A stretch of 13,114 nt of DNA from JBJXGF01 sp046153015. Its GTDB lineage: Bacteria; Actinomycetota; Acidimicrobiia; Acidimicrobiales; CAIXPF01. Below, in pieces: positions 13,018 through 13,114 of the stretch (the first letter of the stretch is position 1; each line of letters opens with the position of its first letter). The DNA is taken from positions 1 through 13,114 of the forward strand of contig JBJXGF010000237.1 of the NCBI GenBank assembly GCA_046153015.1, read 5' to 3'. A program made the translations under genes and the position numbers. The notes under the pieces were generated by a model, which searched no databases, was not told where the DNA came from, and saw only the letters and a program-made list of their open reading frames with translations.

Positions 13018-13114
13018 TCACGCAGCCGCTGGGATGACGCCCCGGAGGTATCGGGGCTGGTGTATCCGGTGGTGTTCCCGGGCGAGATGGAAGCGCCAGT
13101 ACTCGGTCCAGTCG
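13018..13114 (-). CDS. Partial coding sequence, probable transposase C terminus
   Basis: The last 31 residues of a protein on the minus strand whose body lies beyond the right edge; it ends at a TGA read from 13020 to 13018. The peptide begins DWTEYWRFHLAREHHR and ends RYLRGVIPAAA. Its Trp/Tyr/His-rich make-up is unlike random translation in GC-rich DNA. I associate the pattern W-x-x-Y-W-x-F-H...E-H-x-R-x-H...R-Y with the C termini of transposases of actinobacterial insertion sequences, possibly ISKra4-like. This is from memory and only tentative. Thirty-one residues cannot establish the family or show whether the element is intact. Confidence 0.5.
   Translation of the reverse strand, partial: DWTEYWRFHLAREHHRIHQPRYLRGVIPAAA

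Noticed and set aside
12179..13021. Minus-strand frame starting with a plausible-looking WFNTAAGGNYATVITAL segment
   Set aside because: Only about 30 residues look protein-like; the rest is Arg/Ala/Pro-rich shadow of the 12271-12924 gene. The alternative frame at 13018-13114 has stronger coding character.

Overview
High-GC (roughly 70-75% by eye) bacterial chromosome with ATG, GTG and probable TTG starts. An Rv3520c-type F420-dependent luciferase-like oxidoreductase, a SARP/BTAD regulator and a methylmalonyl-CoA epimerase homologue all point to Actinomycetota. Acidimicrobiia or a mycobacterial relative is my best guess, but this is inference without a database search. No rRNA, tRNA, CRISPR array or prophage was seen.

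Layout. (1) 2-1089, + strand: the end of a DUF4129 membrane-protein gene and a small membrane-anchored partner overlapping it by 4 bp, probably the tail of a MoxR/DUF58/DUF4129-type operon. (2) 1081-1159: three palindromic repeat units that fill the gap between this operon and the convergent VOC gene and contain both stop codons. (3) 1144-2919: a VOC (extradiol-dioxygenase-like) protein and an Rv3520c-type oxidoreductase, divergent from a shared 165-bp region. (4) 2922-4570: a SARP/BTAD regulator divergent from an unrecognised 143-residue, probably beta-rich protein, with 338 bp of inverted repeats between them. (5) 4588-9808: a Wzx/MATE-like flippase with an unusual soluble tail, a large PF20091-type alpha/beta hydrolase and a DHA2-type drug exporter. 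(6) 10057-11583: a VOC protein and a complete bacteriohemerythrin in an apparent two-gene operon, divergent from a methylmalonyl-CoA epimerase-like gene. (7) 11647-12924: a four-helix membrane protein and a helical protein, both of unknown function, converging. (8) 13018-13114: the 3' end of a probable transposase running off the right edge.

Most genes are single units in alternating divergent and convergent pairs. The contents (three VOC proteins of different types, an F420 enzyme, a hydrolase, an exporter and an oxygen-binding hemerythrin) look like a loosely arranged catabolic and detoxification neighbourhood, not one pathway operon. The least explained parts are the SARP regulator/143-residue gene pair with its hairpin-rich intergenic region, the repeat array at 1081-1159, the flippase tail, and the pairing of hemerythrin with a possible oxygenase. 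I found no convincing new defence or mobile system.
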